Source of the DNA: Neoechinorhynchus agilis
Taxonomy: Eukaryota > Acanthocephala
NCBI GenBank assembly: GCA_051530055.1
Contig: CM121342.1
Span: 11,036,001 to 11,100,000 of the forward strand
Direction of reading: 5' to 3'
Length of the DNA: 64,000 nucleotides
Every line of letters begins with the position of its first letter. Position 1 is the stretch's first letter. Made by a program: the position numbers and the translations under genes. This document shows, in pieces, positions 43,437-53,191 of the stretch. Under the pieces are notes generated by a model. It ran no database searches, was not told where the DNA came from, and worked only from the letters and a program-made list of their open reading frames with translations.

Positions 43437-46400
43437 CTCTTAGCGTTTCTGGGTGTTCTCATAAGACGACAAAACTCAGGTTATTGGGACTACAACATTA
43501 AACGCGGTGTGGTACCTTGGACCTCTGCCCAGTCAGGGAAGTTATCCGGGTAGCAAAATAGCTCGCTGTATTCGGGACGACCTTCGGGAAGCGATAAGAA
43601 CCCAAATAACGGGTTTTCTTTTGAGAGTTCCATTCATTAAGGATCATTTGAACTCCGATATCGAATCCAGAGGTCGGACAACCGATCATTGCAGATAAGG
43701 CAAGAAATTGTCAAGCATTGTCAATCCATTGGCCAATTTTATCTACGAGATATCCTGTAAAGACTGTCCGCGAGTCTCTATATTGGGCAGATTAACAGAC
43801 TACGACGCAGGATTGGTGAGCATCTAAACGCTGTTGAACAAGAAAACAGACCAAAGCTCTGCAGTAGTGAGTCACTCGACATCAAATCACGAGATCGATT
43901 TTGACAAAATCAATGGATTGATGGAAGGTGACGATCGATATGGAAGTGTGATCGTAGAAGCAATAAAGATAAATTTCATATGTTTTTGCAACTTAACGTT
44001 GCAGCGGAGCGTGGCAAACGGCCACCCAATCAACCTTCATTAAACTTCGATCTTCCTCCCGTTCCTACTAACGATGATACCGGGACGGAATTAATGGATA
44101 TAGACGGAGAAGAAGGTGGGCAATCCATTCCCGGAGTCCGTCATGAGTCCTTTAGGGGCAAAACCGCTTCCGTGTATTTGGAACTTCCGATTAAAGGATG
44201 GCCATTTTCTATCTCACCTACGACCAATCCAACCAGTAGCGCGATGGCTTAGATCTCTCAAAGATGACTACAATCGAATCAAATCGATTTCGTTCTTTGG
44301 CGGAGTATTAAAAATCCACTTCACTTCGAATTTATGTATGAAACAATATGCGAGCTTCCTAGCTCGATTCAAAGATATCTTAAATACACGGACTCAAACT
44401 ATTCATCTACGTTCATTGTTTCCGGCCTTTCGCCGGGTATAGATAATGAGAACAAGCTCGCTAACCTGTTCTTAAAATCTTTAAGAAGTGGTAAACCAAT
44501 TCCACGGGCAGTGGTTTAAGCACCTTTTCATGTCCGAGATAACCTAACAACATCCTCCTGCTCCTTTCAATCTATGGAAGTGAAGTTCTTCAAGAACCAA
44601 ATCTCGCAGCAGGACGACTATACTTTCCCAAGGTATGGGGACATTGGGTCCAGAAATGCCTTCTAATACGATTATCTGCACATTCTGCGCTCAGGATCAT
44701 CTTTCGTTCTCCTACCCAGACATCTAAACAATGTGCAAACTGTGGTTTGGCTGGGCACTGTGCATTCGCCAAAACTTGTGCTTCATTTAAGGATTACATC
44801 AAATAAGCTAAAGATAATTCGATCAAGATAATTCAGCACAACACTAGAATTCAAGTCGCCCAACGTACCGTTCAAGCTCCGCATAGAGCCTATGGGCGTT
44901 CACCTCCTCACTTGAGCACTCGCGTCAATACCTCCAGCTCGTTAGATGCAAGACTTGAAGAGTTCTCTGTTAACATTCTGAGCTTAGTGGAAACGAGGAT
45001 AAACAATGCAATCCAAGGATTAGAGAAGAGACTTGCTGTCGATTTTTGACGCGCTAGTCAACTTTGTAAAGAATAGTTTGTCCGGTTTAATGAAAAACAC
45101 CTTACTGCCTCCAGAGGCACCGGCCAAAAGAGGTTTAACATCTTAGTGAATGACATGACCGACACTCCGTCAGTTGTCAATGATGTCTAGGTTCTCAACA
45201 ATGATGATTATATAAGACAGATCATTGAGGACTAGAAACAGATAATTGCTAATAAAACTCATAAGATAATATCAAAGCCGCCCTCAGGTTAGTGCAACGG
45301 AATGCAGGGGGTCGTTAGGCATTTCACATCTAAAGCCACAGCTAGGAAAGTATGGCATGTTTCTTATACAAGAAACCAAGACCATCTACTCGCTGACCGA
45401 TCTTCCAAGTAACCTCAGTAGCTTTATAACGATTTTATAATCTTTATATATTTCCTACCTAAACGTATCTCTGAATTTGTATCCCCAAACATGTCTTATG
45501 CGATTTTTTCTATTACCTTGGTGGGAATGTCTTTTAGCATGTATTATCTACATCATACCAAATAAAATTCATTTATCAGAATCTAAAACCTGTTTAATTA
45601 ATATTTTCAATTCCGGGATAGATTTTATCTTCGCAGTCTTTAATGATCATCCCAGAAATGGTTGCGAGCAGTTCTAAAGGCAACCGATTGCCATGACAGT
45701 ATCTCCCCTACTTTTCCCACATTTCAGTCGCCCTTCTCTTTGTCCTATTTGGACCTATGCGTATGGAGGAGGAGATGCGCACTTAAACCATTCGATATCT
45801 CTCAGAACTCCCTTTTCCGAAGAACTGGCCACGATGGTATCGTGTGAAGTTTTGATAAAAATCTCCTGCTTTGTAAGAAATTTAAACTCGGTTTCTAAAA
45901 TTTCACCTCTTTAACACTGCCTTAAAATTATTTTTCACCGGAAACAGGTGCGCTACTCTAGGCGAGATCAATAACTTTTTAATATCCTCCAGCACCGACT
46001 TTTTCACTACGGTCAAACAACTTAATCGCTTCTGCGGAACCCCGAGCTTAATATGTGCGAAGAACCAGGGCAACTCTTCAGCTGTTAAATTCTGGTCTGC
46101 TTTATTTTGGCCATGTAGGGCTCATTTCCAATTAAATAAGGACAGAGGGAGGATTATATTGCTCCTTCCGAATTCTCAATGATGGCATGCCGTTTCTAAG
46201 AAAAAATTCGTTCCTTGGCAGCCATCGTGGATCAAAATCTCGGAACCTAACAGTGTGATGAGAACGTACTGTAGCTTCCATTCCGATGGTTGTTATCTTA
46301 CGCTGTTTTCTTACCTATCAAACCAAGACGCCATGATCTTTAAGCCTCTGATATTGTTCAATTGTGGAGATCACGAGATAAGATTTCCGCCAACGGCTCA

Positions 46401-47640
46401 TCAGTATGCCTCAAAGTCACTAATGTAATCGACAAAGTCAACATCACCGGTATTGCTAAGACTATGGTCAGTGCGCCTCCCGACAAATGGGCTCATGAAT
46501 CTCTCGAAGCGTATTTTTCTCATCAAAAAAGAAAGGGAAAAATGTCGTAGCCGGTGGAGATGTTCGTCCCATATCCATTCAGAACTCACTGGTTTCAATC
46601 TACGAACGGGCACTAGCTAAAGCGCTTTTACATTTTGCCTTAAATAATGACTGCATCGGCCGCGGATGCTACGGGCTTTCCTCATAAATCCGTTCAGGCG
46701 GCAAACGCTGAAATTATCACTAATTTTAGTTGGAATCAGAAGTCAATGTACATTTTAGTCTCCTTCGATATCTCTAAGGCTTTTTAAAACATCGATATCG
46801 ATTTTATGATAAACATCCTTCGTTATTTTCACTTCCCTTATAACCTAGTTGCACGAGTGCACAACACTATGAAGTCTAAACAATTTTTTATCAAGATGAC
46901 ATATCCCACAAGATCTATCATCAAACAAAAGGAGTTCAGCAAGGGTCCCCGCTCTCACCCATCCTCTTCTAATTGGCTTCCCAATTTCTTCTTAGGAATT
47001 GCAAGGTTTGTAATGATTAAACCCTATATGCAGATGATTTCACTGCGGTGATCAAAGAAGCGAATTACCTAGCAGCTAAAGAAACTCCCAGATTTACTCT
47101 CAAGTCTTAATTCTCTTCTCCCACAGATGGGTTTGTCACTGAATCCACTAAAAACGCAATTTATTTTAAAATTTAGATTGGTTCTGGTCAAACGACGTGT
47201 GCTCGTTACTTTTATAAACAATTTTTAATCTGACCTCGTCGACAACTTTTGATAATATTACGGTTTTGGGGTAAACCCCTATATCTAATATGTCCATAAG
47301 ACACGACCTCCGCAAATTCAAGAGGCTTGCGCGGGGTTAAAGTTAAAGCTAGTAGATTTCTCAAACTTGGACTTATCTCTCATGAGACCAGAAGTATTTG
47401 GAATTCTTGGGCAATCTCAGGCCTAGTTTTCTAATCAAGAGGTGAACTTTCCTAGACTATCTGAGCAAACTCCCTCATTGTTTAAATCAAAATGCTCAAC
47501 AATAGTACCTAAAGCGTTTTCGACTTTATGATCTTTTTAAATTAACTAATTTGCCCCAAACTAACAATTATAATATGTTCAAAATGACGAGACCTCGACC
47601 TCTTAATGATAACTATTGTTCAAGTTCACAACTGTGTTTC
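43437..47640 (+). mobile_element. decayed LINE, family 2 (ORF1 + endonuclease + RT)
   Basis: The 5' ~525 bp repeat 34498-35022. ORF1 remains include MNKKTDQSSAVVSHST, SISFFGGVLKIHFTSNLC and a CCHC zinc knuckle (CANCGLAGHCAFAKTC, near 44735-44782), typical of the Gag-like ORF1 of Jockey/I-type LINEs. Around 45290-45420 an AP-endonuclease-like stretch reads LKPQLGKYGMFLIQETKT. RT pieces follow: DVRPISIQNSLVSIYERAL near 46560, VSFDISKAF near 46765, a KGVQQGSPLSPILF equivalent near 46940 and LYADDF near 47025. Stops and shifts are frequent, so no open frame survives. Confidence 0.8.
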
Positions 47641-47755
47641 ATTCCAAAAGGACATTATAAAAAATGAAAATTAATAATCTATGCTTCAACAGTAAGTAAA
47701 ACAATGGACAAAAATACGCTCTTATGATTGTTGCGGATTTTATAACATTTCTTTT

Positions 47756-48404
47756 ATGATAATACGTTTATTTTGTTTGTTAGATAACAAGAGTGCTCCC
47801 GGTATGAACTCTCTTCGATTATTCGATGATTATCATTTTTTGAAATACGTTTTTTTGCTAAATATTCATAAGATGGAAACGAAAATGCACAATTTCATTC
47901 GTAATAGAACATTTAGACAACTGCAGGAATCAAAAAGTAAAATTCACTTGATATCTAAAGAGTCAACGGATGCAATAAATTTAAATAGACGATCTGATGA
48001 TTGCAACGGATTTTATAAGCCTTTCTTTAGCTGCTAACAATAAAACGATTTAGACACAAGTAAAGGCTGCATTGAAATGCTTGCAAATGATATGAAACAA
48101 CGCCCGCCGTTATTTGCAGTCTATCTAGAAATTTTAATAAAAAACTCATGGACGGAAAATATTCCATTGATTTAGCGAAACGAGTTGAAAGAATAAAAAC
48201 GACTAAAGACAATAATAACAATTCCTTGATTTATTTTGCAGTTGTTTACGTTTGAAGAGATTGAAACTTTTATTAGAAAAAACTGACAAGGACCGTGCAG
48301 ACCATATCTTCAAGATGTCGCGTTACCGAGATGAGTTGTCGATCGTCCGTACATTCAGTGAGTTTCCTGCATCCCATGACAAAATACTTGGACCATTCTG
48401 GTAT
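47756..48404 (+). other. possible small multi-exon gene of unknown function
   Basis: Frame 47756-48037 encodes a Lys/Glu-rich stretch (HKMETKMHNFIRNRTFRQLQ, ESKSKIHLISKEST). Two acceptor-like TTTGCAG sites follow, opening LSRNFNKKLMDGKYSIDLAK (from ~48123) and LKRLKLLLEKTDKDRADHIF (from ~48243), which ends at a stop at 48404. The composition is coiled-coil-like. No family is recognised and phases between the pieces are not proven. The last part lies antisense to the Tctex-like frame, so at most one of the two is likely to be real there. Confidence 0.3.
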
Positions 48405-48683
48405 ACTTGAACGATTCTCACAAGGCAACATTTTCGAAAGAGTCGTTCATTTAATCGTTGTGGTTACTAGCGTTCGGGTTTGGGCGCCGCTTATCAACGA
48501 GCAAACTGTTGCGTTCAATTGTTTACTCCATGCGTCTATCAAATCGAGATCGTATTTAAAACCCTTGAAAGTTTCCTCAATCATCAGGTTAATATTTGCC
48601 TTGAGCGAATTCACATCTTCATGGGACACCATATAAATGCCGAAGATGCGGACGCTATAAAGAATTTGAAATCTGGTTGCCAT
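48255..48683 (-). CDS. Tctex-type dynein light chain-like, interrupted by one TGA
   Basis: Tctex-1/DYNLT-type light chains are cargo-binding dynein subunits. Frame 48683-48447 encodes HEDVNSLKANINLMIEETF, then YDLDLIDAWSKQLNATVCSL and TRTLVTTTI, fitting helix 1, the WTxxVVEQxLxxL helix and the first strand (KYIVTCVI) of the family. The same reading frame continues past a single TGA (48447-48449) to 48255 and ends HLEDMVCTVLVSFF, similar to the last family strand (TMYCIVSVFGL). A short GT-AG intron that removes the TGA is possible (GTAACC donor after ...TRTL, phase 0, acceptor GTCCAAG). Otherwise it is a pseudogene or truncated gene. About 115-141 residues, the usual size. Confidence 0.5.
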
Positions 48684-48819
48684 GGATAATAATTATGTTT
48701 TTTGTTTTGAGAAAAATACGAGAAAATCATACAAAATTCTGGAAGGAGATGACACGCTAAATACTCGCAAACATTAAAACAAATTAAAAAAATCCGTGTT
48801 TTATCGAATCACAAATCGC

Positions 48820-50568
48820 TCATTTCTGACACTGGCCTTGCTGATCGTCAACAGTTGCTTCGTTCACTACCTCATCAATCTCGTTTTTTTCTTCTAACGC
48901 TTTCACTTTTTCTTTTACAAAACGATTCTGGCGTTCAATGAGTTCAAGGAGATCACTCAAAGCAGCGCTTAACTTCGCCTTGTCTTGATCGTTCTGAATT
49001 TGTTCATAAGTATCGAACATTTTTTTCTGCTCGGCGACTAAAGCGTCCAAAATATTGTAGTCTTCTTTAAGTTCTTCGTAACGAGGCCGATTTTTATTTC
49101 CGTTTTTATTTTCGTATACTTCATTCTTTTTGTTGAAGAGTTGAGGATTTGCAAATCTATTAGGAAGATTCGATGGTGGCCGTAAACGCCTGGGAAAGCG
49201 CTGAGGAGCAAAAGGAACAAAATGCGACATTGTTCGAAACGGTCTCATTGATTGCGGTCGTTGGTTGAAAATCCGGGTAGAAGGTTGGCGCTGAACACCA
49301 ACCGATTCCATGTTGGGCATCACGGGTAACGGTTCGGAAAAGTACCTGCTAAGTCGAATGAATCGATTGTTGAGAACCGGATCAGGACTGCGGAACGCGC
49401 GTTCCGCTTCGTGCGAAGCTGAGAATGTGATTAGCGCCGTGTCGGGTTGATTTTCATGAGAAATTTGAATGTTAGTGATGCGTCCGAACCTCGAGAAATG
49501 TTGTCCAAGATCCGTTACGTTATTTTGACTCACTGGAATCCGACGGACCTCGATGGTTGAGGACTTCATTTGATCACTTTTCCGTCGCTTTGATTCTTGA
49601 ATCTGCGGTTGATAATGAGGTTCAGACGAGTTTGTTTGCGTCGGTTCATTCTTCGGTTCTTCGATTAAAGCAGAGCTCTCGTCCCAAAGAGTGCGAAGAA
49701 CAGGAACCACGTTGCGTGATTGACGGTCAGCGGCCGGAGGACCGTGTTGCGGTGGAGAATATCGTCTTCTTCGACGATGTGGAACCGCCTGAACAACCGA
49801 CTGAATCGGCTGAGGTCGGTCGACGTTGGCGTCATTCGGCCGCTGACGAAATTCAGTCCGGTTTCTGTGCACTGGTGGAGACCGTCTCCTAAAGTCTCTC
49901 GCTCTCTTCCTCCTTTGATCATCACCTTCTTCACTCCGTCGGCGATGTCTTGGTGGCATCGGGGACGACGAAGACGATGATCGCCGACGAGCTCGGCGAG
50001 GATCTTCGGCTTGAGACTTAAGATGTCGACTTGTTTCTTCGTTTAAAGGCTGCTCCTTCGACGTCGCCAAATAACTCTCTGTTCGCATGCAATCAAACAG
50101 AAGGTCCAAAAAACGATCGGTTTCGTCCATCAGAAAAATCCGAAGCTGGCTTACGCAAATCTGCCTAAGATCGCTTTCGGGTTTGTCCTTTTGAACCAAA
50201 GCGAGAATATATCGAGACAGGATATTGGGATCCGCACTGCACATTGGAGGTAGAACCTCCAGAAGCCAAGCCTGCAATGCTTCAACGTCTGATACTTTCA
50301 TTGTTGTACCTAAATGGAAAAAGGGGAACGGGCGCGCACTTTTATCCGCCGGACTCAATTTGGAACTTTCTCCTTCTTTTGTGGCGTTCTTCCGTGTCTG
50401 ACTAAAACTTGGAATCCAACAAATTTTATGTTTTTCGACATCACACTGAAATAAAGTTCGTTCATTTAGTACATATTTGCGCCCTGATTCCAAAGATGTT
50501 TTTAGATTTACGATAGGTGCCATGTACATGGCAGACAAACGTGTACGCCATTGACGCGATTTGACCAA
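48820..50568 (-). CDS. RBM26: RBM26/RBM27-like RNA-binding protein (PWI-like + RRM)
   Basis: Nuclear RNA-binding protein of the RBM26/27 family, linked to exosome targeting of RNAs. The conserved N-terminal PWI-like domain starts at the ATG at 50301: MKVSDVEALQAWLLEVLPP, then SRYILALVQKDKPESDLRQI and FLDLLFDCM, as in human RBM27 (DVDALKSWL, YVVALVKKDKPEKEL). A long Arg/Ser/Pro-rich linker follows, then an RRM with TIEVRRIPVSQNNVTDLGQ, HFSRFGRITNIQI, TALITFSASHEAERAF and VLNNRFIRLSRYF, then a C-terminal coiled coil (ALVAEQKKMFDTYEQIQ, LLELIERQNRFVKEKVKAL). The CCCH zinc finger between linker and RRM in vertebrate members is absent from this frame. The 89 extra codons upstream of 50301 show no conservation, and a TTTAG acceptor lies just before the ATG, so they are probably intron or 5'UTR. 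A single exon covers the rest. Confidence 0.88.
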   Translation of the reverse strand: MVKSRQWRTRLSAMYMAPIVNLKTSLESGRKYVLNERTLFQCDVEKHKICWIPSFSQTRKNATKEGESSKLSPADKSARPFPFFHLGTTMKVSDVEALQAWLLEVLPPMCSADPNILSRYILALVQKDKPESDLRQICVSQLRIFLMDETDRFLDLLFDCMRTESYLATSKEQPLNEETSRHLKSQAEDPRRARRRSSSSSSPMPPRHRRRSEEGDDQRRKRARDFRRRSPPVHRNRTEFRQRPNDANVDRPQPIQSVVQAVPHRRRRRYSPPQHGPPAADRQSRNVVPVLRTLWDESSALIEEPKNEPTQTNSSEPHYQPQIQESKRRKSDQMKSSTIEVRRIPVSQNNVTDLGQHFSRFGRITNIQISHENQPDTALITFSASHEAERAFRSPDPVLNNRFIRLSRYFSEPLPVMPNMESVGVQRQPSTRIFNQRPQSMRPFRTMSHFVPFAPQRFPRRLRPPSNLPNRFANPQLFNKKNEVYENKNGNKNRPRYEELKEDYNILDALVAEQKKMFDTYEQIQNDQDKAKLSAALSDLLELIERQNRFVKEKVKALEEKNEIDEVVNEATVDDQQGQCQK

Positions 50569-50804
50569 GATTGTACAAAAACACCGAATTTCTGTATATT
50601 TTTTGTTCTAATTTTGAAAGCTTTTGACTGCTTTTGAATATCACCCTTAAGGCAATTTCCATTTCCTGAAACTTGCATTGTAAAGAAACTTCGGACCCTG
50701 AAGATATCGATTTAAATTATGGTGCCACGTAAAGATCCAGGATATGTAGTTCATTTAACTTTGCTCTTAATAAAATATTGAGTTAAAAATTGGATTTATC
50801 GCGA

Positions 50805-50935
50805 TTCGATCACTAGTCCTTGTAGAGATTACGGGCAACATATCAAGCCCCGAGGAAACTCGGTGCCGGTCCCAAGCTCCGATAAATGGGGAGAGTTGGT
50901 GTCAGGAAGGGCATCCGACCGTAAAAACCTTGCAT
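50805..50935 (+). mobile_element. RTE-type LINE 3' tail
   Basis: Contains CCGAGGAAACTCGGTGCCGGTCCCAAGC-like sequence (in part), then GTGTCAGGAAGGGCATCCGACCGTAAAAACC. Phrases of this kind occur in the 3' tails of RTE-clade elements in many animals (from memory). Only the tail is present and it abuts the PLE copy at 50938. Confidence 0.5.
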
Positions 50936-50937
50936 CA

Positions 50938-51505
50938 ATAAAACCAAAATTGAGCAGTTTTCGTTAATAGGGACTCGACATAGGCAGAAACCGTTCTATA
51001 TTCTGCATTTGCGTGCACCTTCAATCTCCCTATGAACTCCACACCTGACGATACTGTGTGCTTATCCTGAGACAATAAGTTTCTTAACATGTTAGCCAAT
51101 GTCCTTGCTGTTATCGTATAATATGCAGAATGCGATGCAATAACTGGCCAAGCCTGGGCTAAACCAACAATATACAAAGGATAATTAAGGAACATAAATA
51201 TGCTCTGAGGAAGAGGTGCTGATGCCAGTTTAGCAACATTCAACCATTTTGCCCAACAGGACCACTTAATGGCATTGACTACGCTACCATTTTGGCACGT
51301 AGTGAAACAAAATGGGACCGTGTGATTATGGAGGCAATATTCATCGGTCAAGTGGAAACAATTGAAGGAAAAAAGGCGGACTTTAGGCTCAATCTTGGGA
51401 CAGTGAATATTGATCAATCCCCACATGATTTTTTAGACCTTGATAAAGGCACAAGATTGTGTCGAAATATCGGATTTTAAAATAAAATCATTTTAATTTC
51501 TTCGC
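50938..51505 (-). mobile_element. Penelope-like element fragment (copy C)
   Basis: Frame 51426-50935 encodes LASAPLPQSIFMFLNYPL, TARTLANMLRNLLSQ, VSSGVEFIGRLKVHANAEY and VSAYVESLLTK, the RT N-terminal part of a PLE. It is nearly identical, in the same orientation, to 58807-59355. Its outer end carries CTTGATAAAGGCACAAG, GTCGAAATATCGGATTTT and AATAAA (about 51435-51490), a PLE-type tail. It borders the first glutaredoxin gene. Confidence 0.85.
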
Positions 51506-51708
51506 CAGAAAACAACAAATTTGAACAATTCAATCTCCGAACGGTTTTAAGTACATTTTTGTCATCTCACAGATAAGCGCTCTTCGTTGATGACGGGCGT
51601 GATTCGCAAGTTCACTTGCGAAAGTTCATCATCTTTGAGTCACGTTTTGCTTGCAACTCAGATCTTGAACTTCTTTGTAAAAAAATTCTAACGGTACACT
51701 CTTTAATT

Positions 51709-52719
51709 ATGATGACCCTGACAGAAAATCCAATGGTGTTTGTCGATGATCTCATCAACCGTCACAAAATAGTTTTGTTCGGCAAGAGTTACTGTCCTTT
51801 CTCTCTTCTGGCAAAGAATATTTTGAAGCATCTTCAGTTTAAGAACGTCGAAATAGTCGATTATGATCAATTCAAGCAGTGGAAGGACATTCAGGATTAT
51901 CTCGTTAATATCTACGATTCGAATCTACCAGCACCCAGGGTTTTTTTAAATGGGAAGTGCATAGGAGGCGGCGTTGAAATTCTTTTTGGAGATAATCAGC
52001 TAAATCGAACACTGATCGAGGAAAGTCTAAATGAGAAAAAGGAGAATGCAAAAAAATACGTCGATTTATTGCTTAAAATTCACAAGGTTGTAATGTTTAG
52101 TAAGAGCTATGACACGTTTTCGGACGTAGCTAAGAGCGTATTAAATCGATATCAAATCGAAGATTTAAAAATCTGTGAATTGGATCAAATCGAAAACTGT
52201 AGTGAGATAAAAGATTACATAGCCAGTATTTGCGATGACAACCGAACAATCCCGAGAATATTTCTCAATGGAAAATGTATTGCCGGAGGATTGGATCTTA
52301 ATAAAATGAATACTCAAGGCAAATTGATTCCGATGTTACGCGAAGGTGGCGTTAAAATGAACGAAGAAATCGCAAACAAACACGAACTTGCTCAGAACTC
52401 GGAATGTTCAATGGAATTTGCGAAACAATTCGTTGATAATCTAATTAATAATCACAAGGTAGTTGTGTTCAGCAAGACGTATTGCCCGTTTTGCATTCTG
52501 GGCAAAAATGTTCTTGGCCTTTACAACATTAAAGATATTAAGACGGTTGAAATAGAAGATATGCCGGAATGCAATCAAATTCAAGAATATTTGGGGACGT
52601 TGTGTAATGGAGAATCAACTGTTCCTCGCGTTTTTGTCGAAAGGAAATTCATCGGCGGAGGATCGGAAATGGAGAAATTTCATAATTCTGGACAATTAAA
52701 GGAGATGCTTAAACTTTAA
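51709..52719 (+). CDS. triple-glutaredoxin-domain protein, copy 1
   Basis: Thiol oxidoreductase with three glutaredoxin folds in one intronless frame of 336 residues. Domain 1 (about residues 1-115): HKIVLFGKSYCPFSLLAKNI, PAPRVFLNGKCIGGG; active site CPFS (monothiol). Domain 2 (about 116-225): HKVVMFSKSYDTFSDVAKSV, IPRIFLNGKCIAGG; active site replaced by DTFS, so no catalytic Cys. Domain 3 (about 235-336): HKVVVFSKTYCPFCILGKNV, VPRVFVERKFIGGG; dithiol CPFC. The start is taken at the MMTL methionine shared with copy 2; upstream in-frame ATG (51616) exists only here. PLE sequence lies immediately upstream. Residue 25 is Gly in place of the Ser seen in copy 2 (FGKSYC versus FSKSYC) and the C-terminus is SGQLKEMLKL. 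Confidence 0.92.
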   Translation: MMTLTENPMVFVDDLINRHKIVLFGKSYCPFSLLAKNILKHLQFKNVEIVDYDQFKQWKDIQDYLVNIYDSNLPAPRVFLNGKCIGGGVEILFGDNQLNRTLIEESLNEKKENAKKYVDLLLKIHKVVMFSKSYDTFSDVAKSVLNRYQIEDLKICELDQIENCSEIKDYIASICDDNRTIPRIFLNGKCIAGGLDLNKMNTQGKLIPMLREGGVKMNEEIANKHELAQNSECSMEFAKQFVDNLINNHKVVVFSKTYCPFCILGKNVLGLYNIKDIKTVEIEDMPECNQIQEYLGTLCNGESTVPRVFVERKFIGGGSEMEKFHNSGQLKEMLKL

Positions 52720-52860
52720 TTGTTTAACCGTTTGAAAGGTGATCTTGCGTATTTGGAATTTTCGCTGATAAAAATTATACTTTTGATTCACTGTTTATTT
52801 TTGCTCCGATAACAACAATGTGTCCAAGTTTACTAAAATTCAAATGTTCCTTCGTAGTCC

Positions 52861-53191
52861 GTTTGTTAAACACACGCTATTCGGAGAAATCAGCGAACTG
52901 TGTAGATGCATTTAGTAACATTTTCTCTTGAAATCGGCGGAGCCTTGAATGATCAAAGTAAAATCTAAAATATATAAATAAACGCTTACTATTCCAATTC
53001 ACTTATTCATCTAACTTATCCCTTTCGTTTTGCGATTCGCTCTCTTTCCATGGAAAAATTGCGTTCATAATTTTTTTAGAAAGTTTATTGTTTAGCAGTT
53101 GCGTTGTTAAAATGTCAACTACATTTTACTTTTAAAAGTGTTTCCTAGGTAACCGATGTTAGTTTTAAATTACTACGATAAAATTCTAACA
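52861..53191. other. non-coding spacer inside the inverted duplication
   Basis: AT-rich sequence between the left arm and the coiled-coil gene; probable promoter region of that gene. No core element picked. Confidence 0.4.

Noticed and set aside
49557-49980. Plus-strand frames of 86-111 codons over RBM26/27
   Set aside because: Antisense shadows of the Arg-rich linker; composition mirrors the true frame.
50302-50568. N-terminal extension of the RBM26/27 frame (MVKSRQWRTRLSAMYMAP...)
   Set aside because: No counterpart in the family, and a TTTAG acceptor immediately precedes the conserved methionine; likely intron or 5'UTR.
51616-51708. 31-codon N-terminal extension of glutaredoxin copy 1
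   Set aside because: Not maintained in copy 2, which opens at the MMTL methionine; the shared start is preferred.
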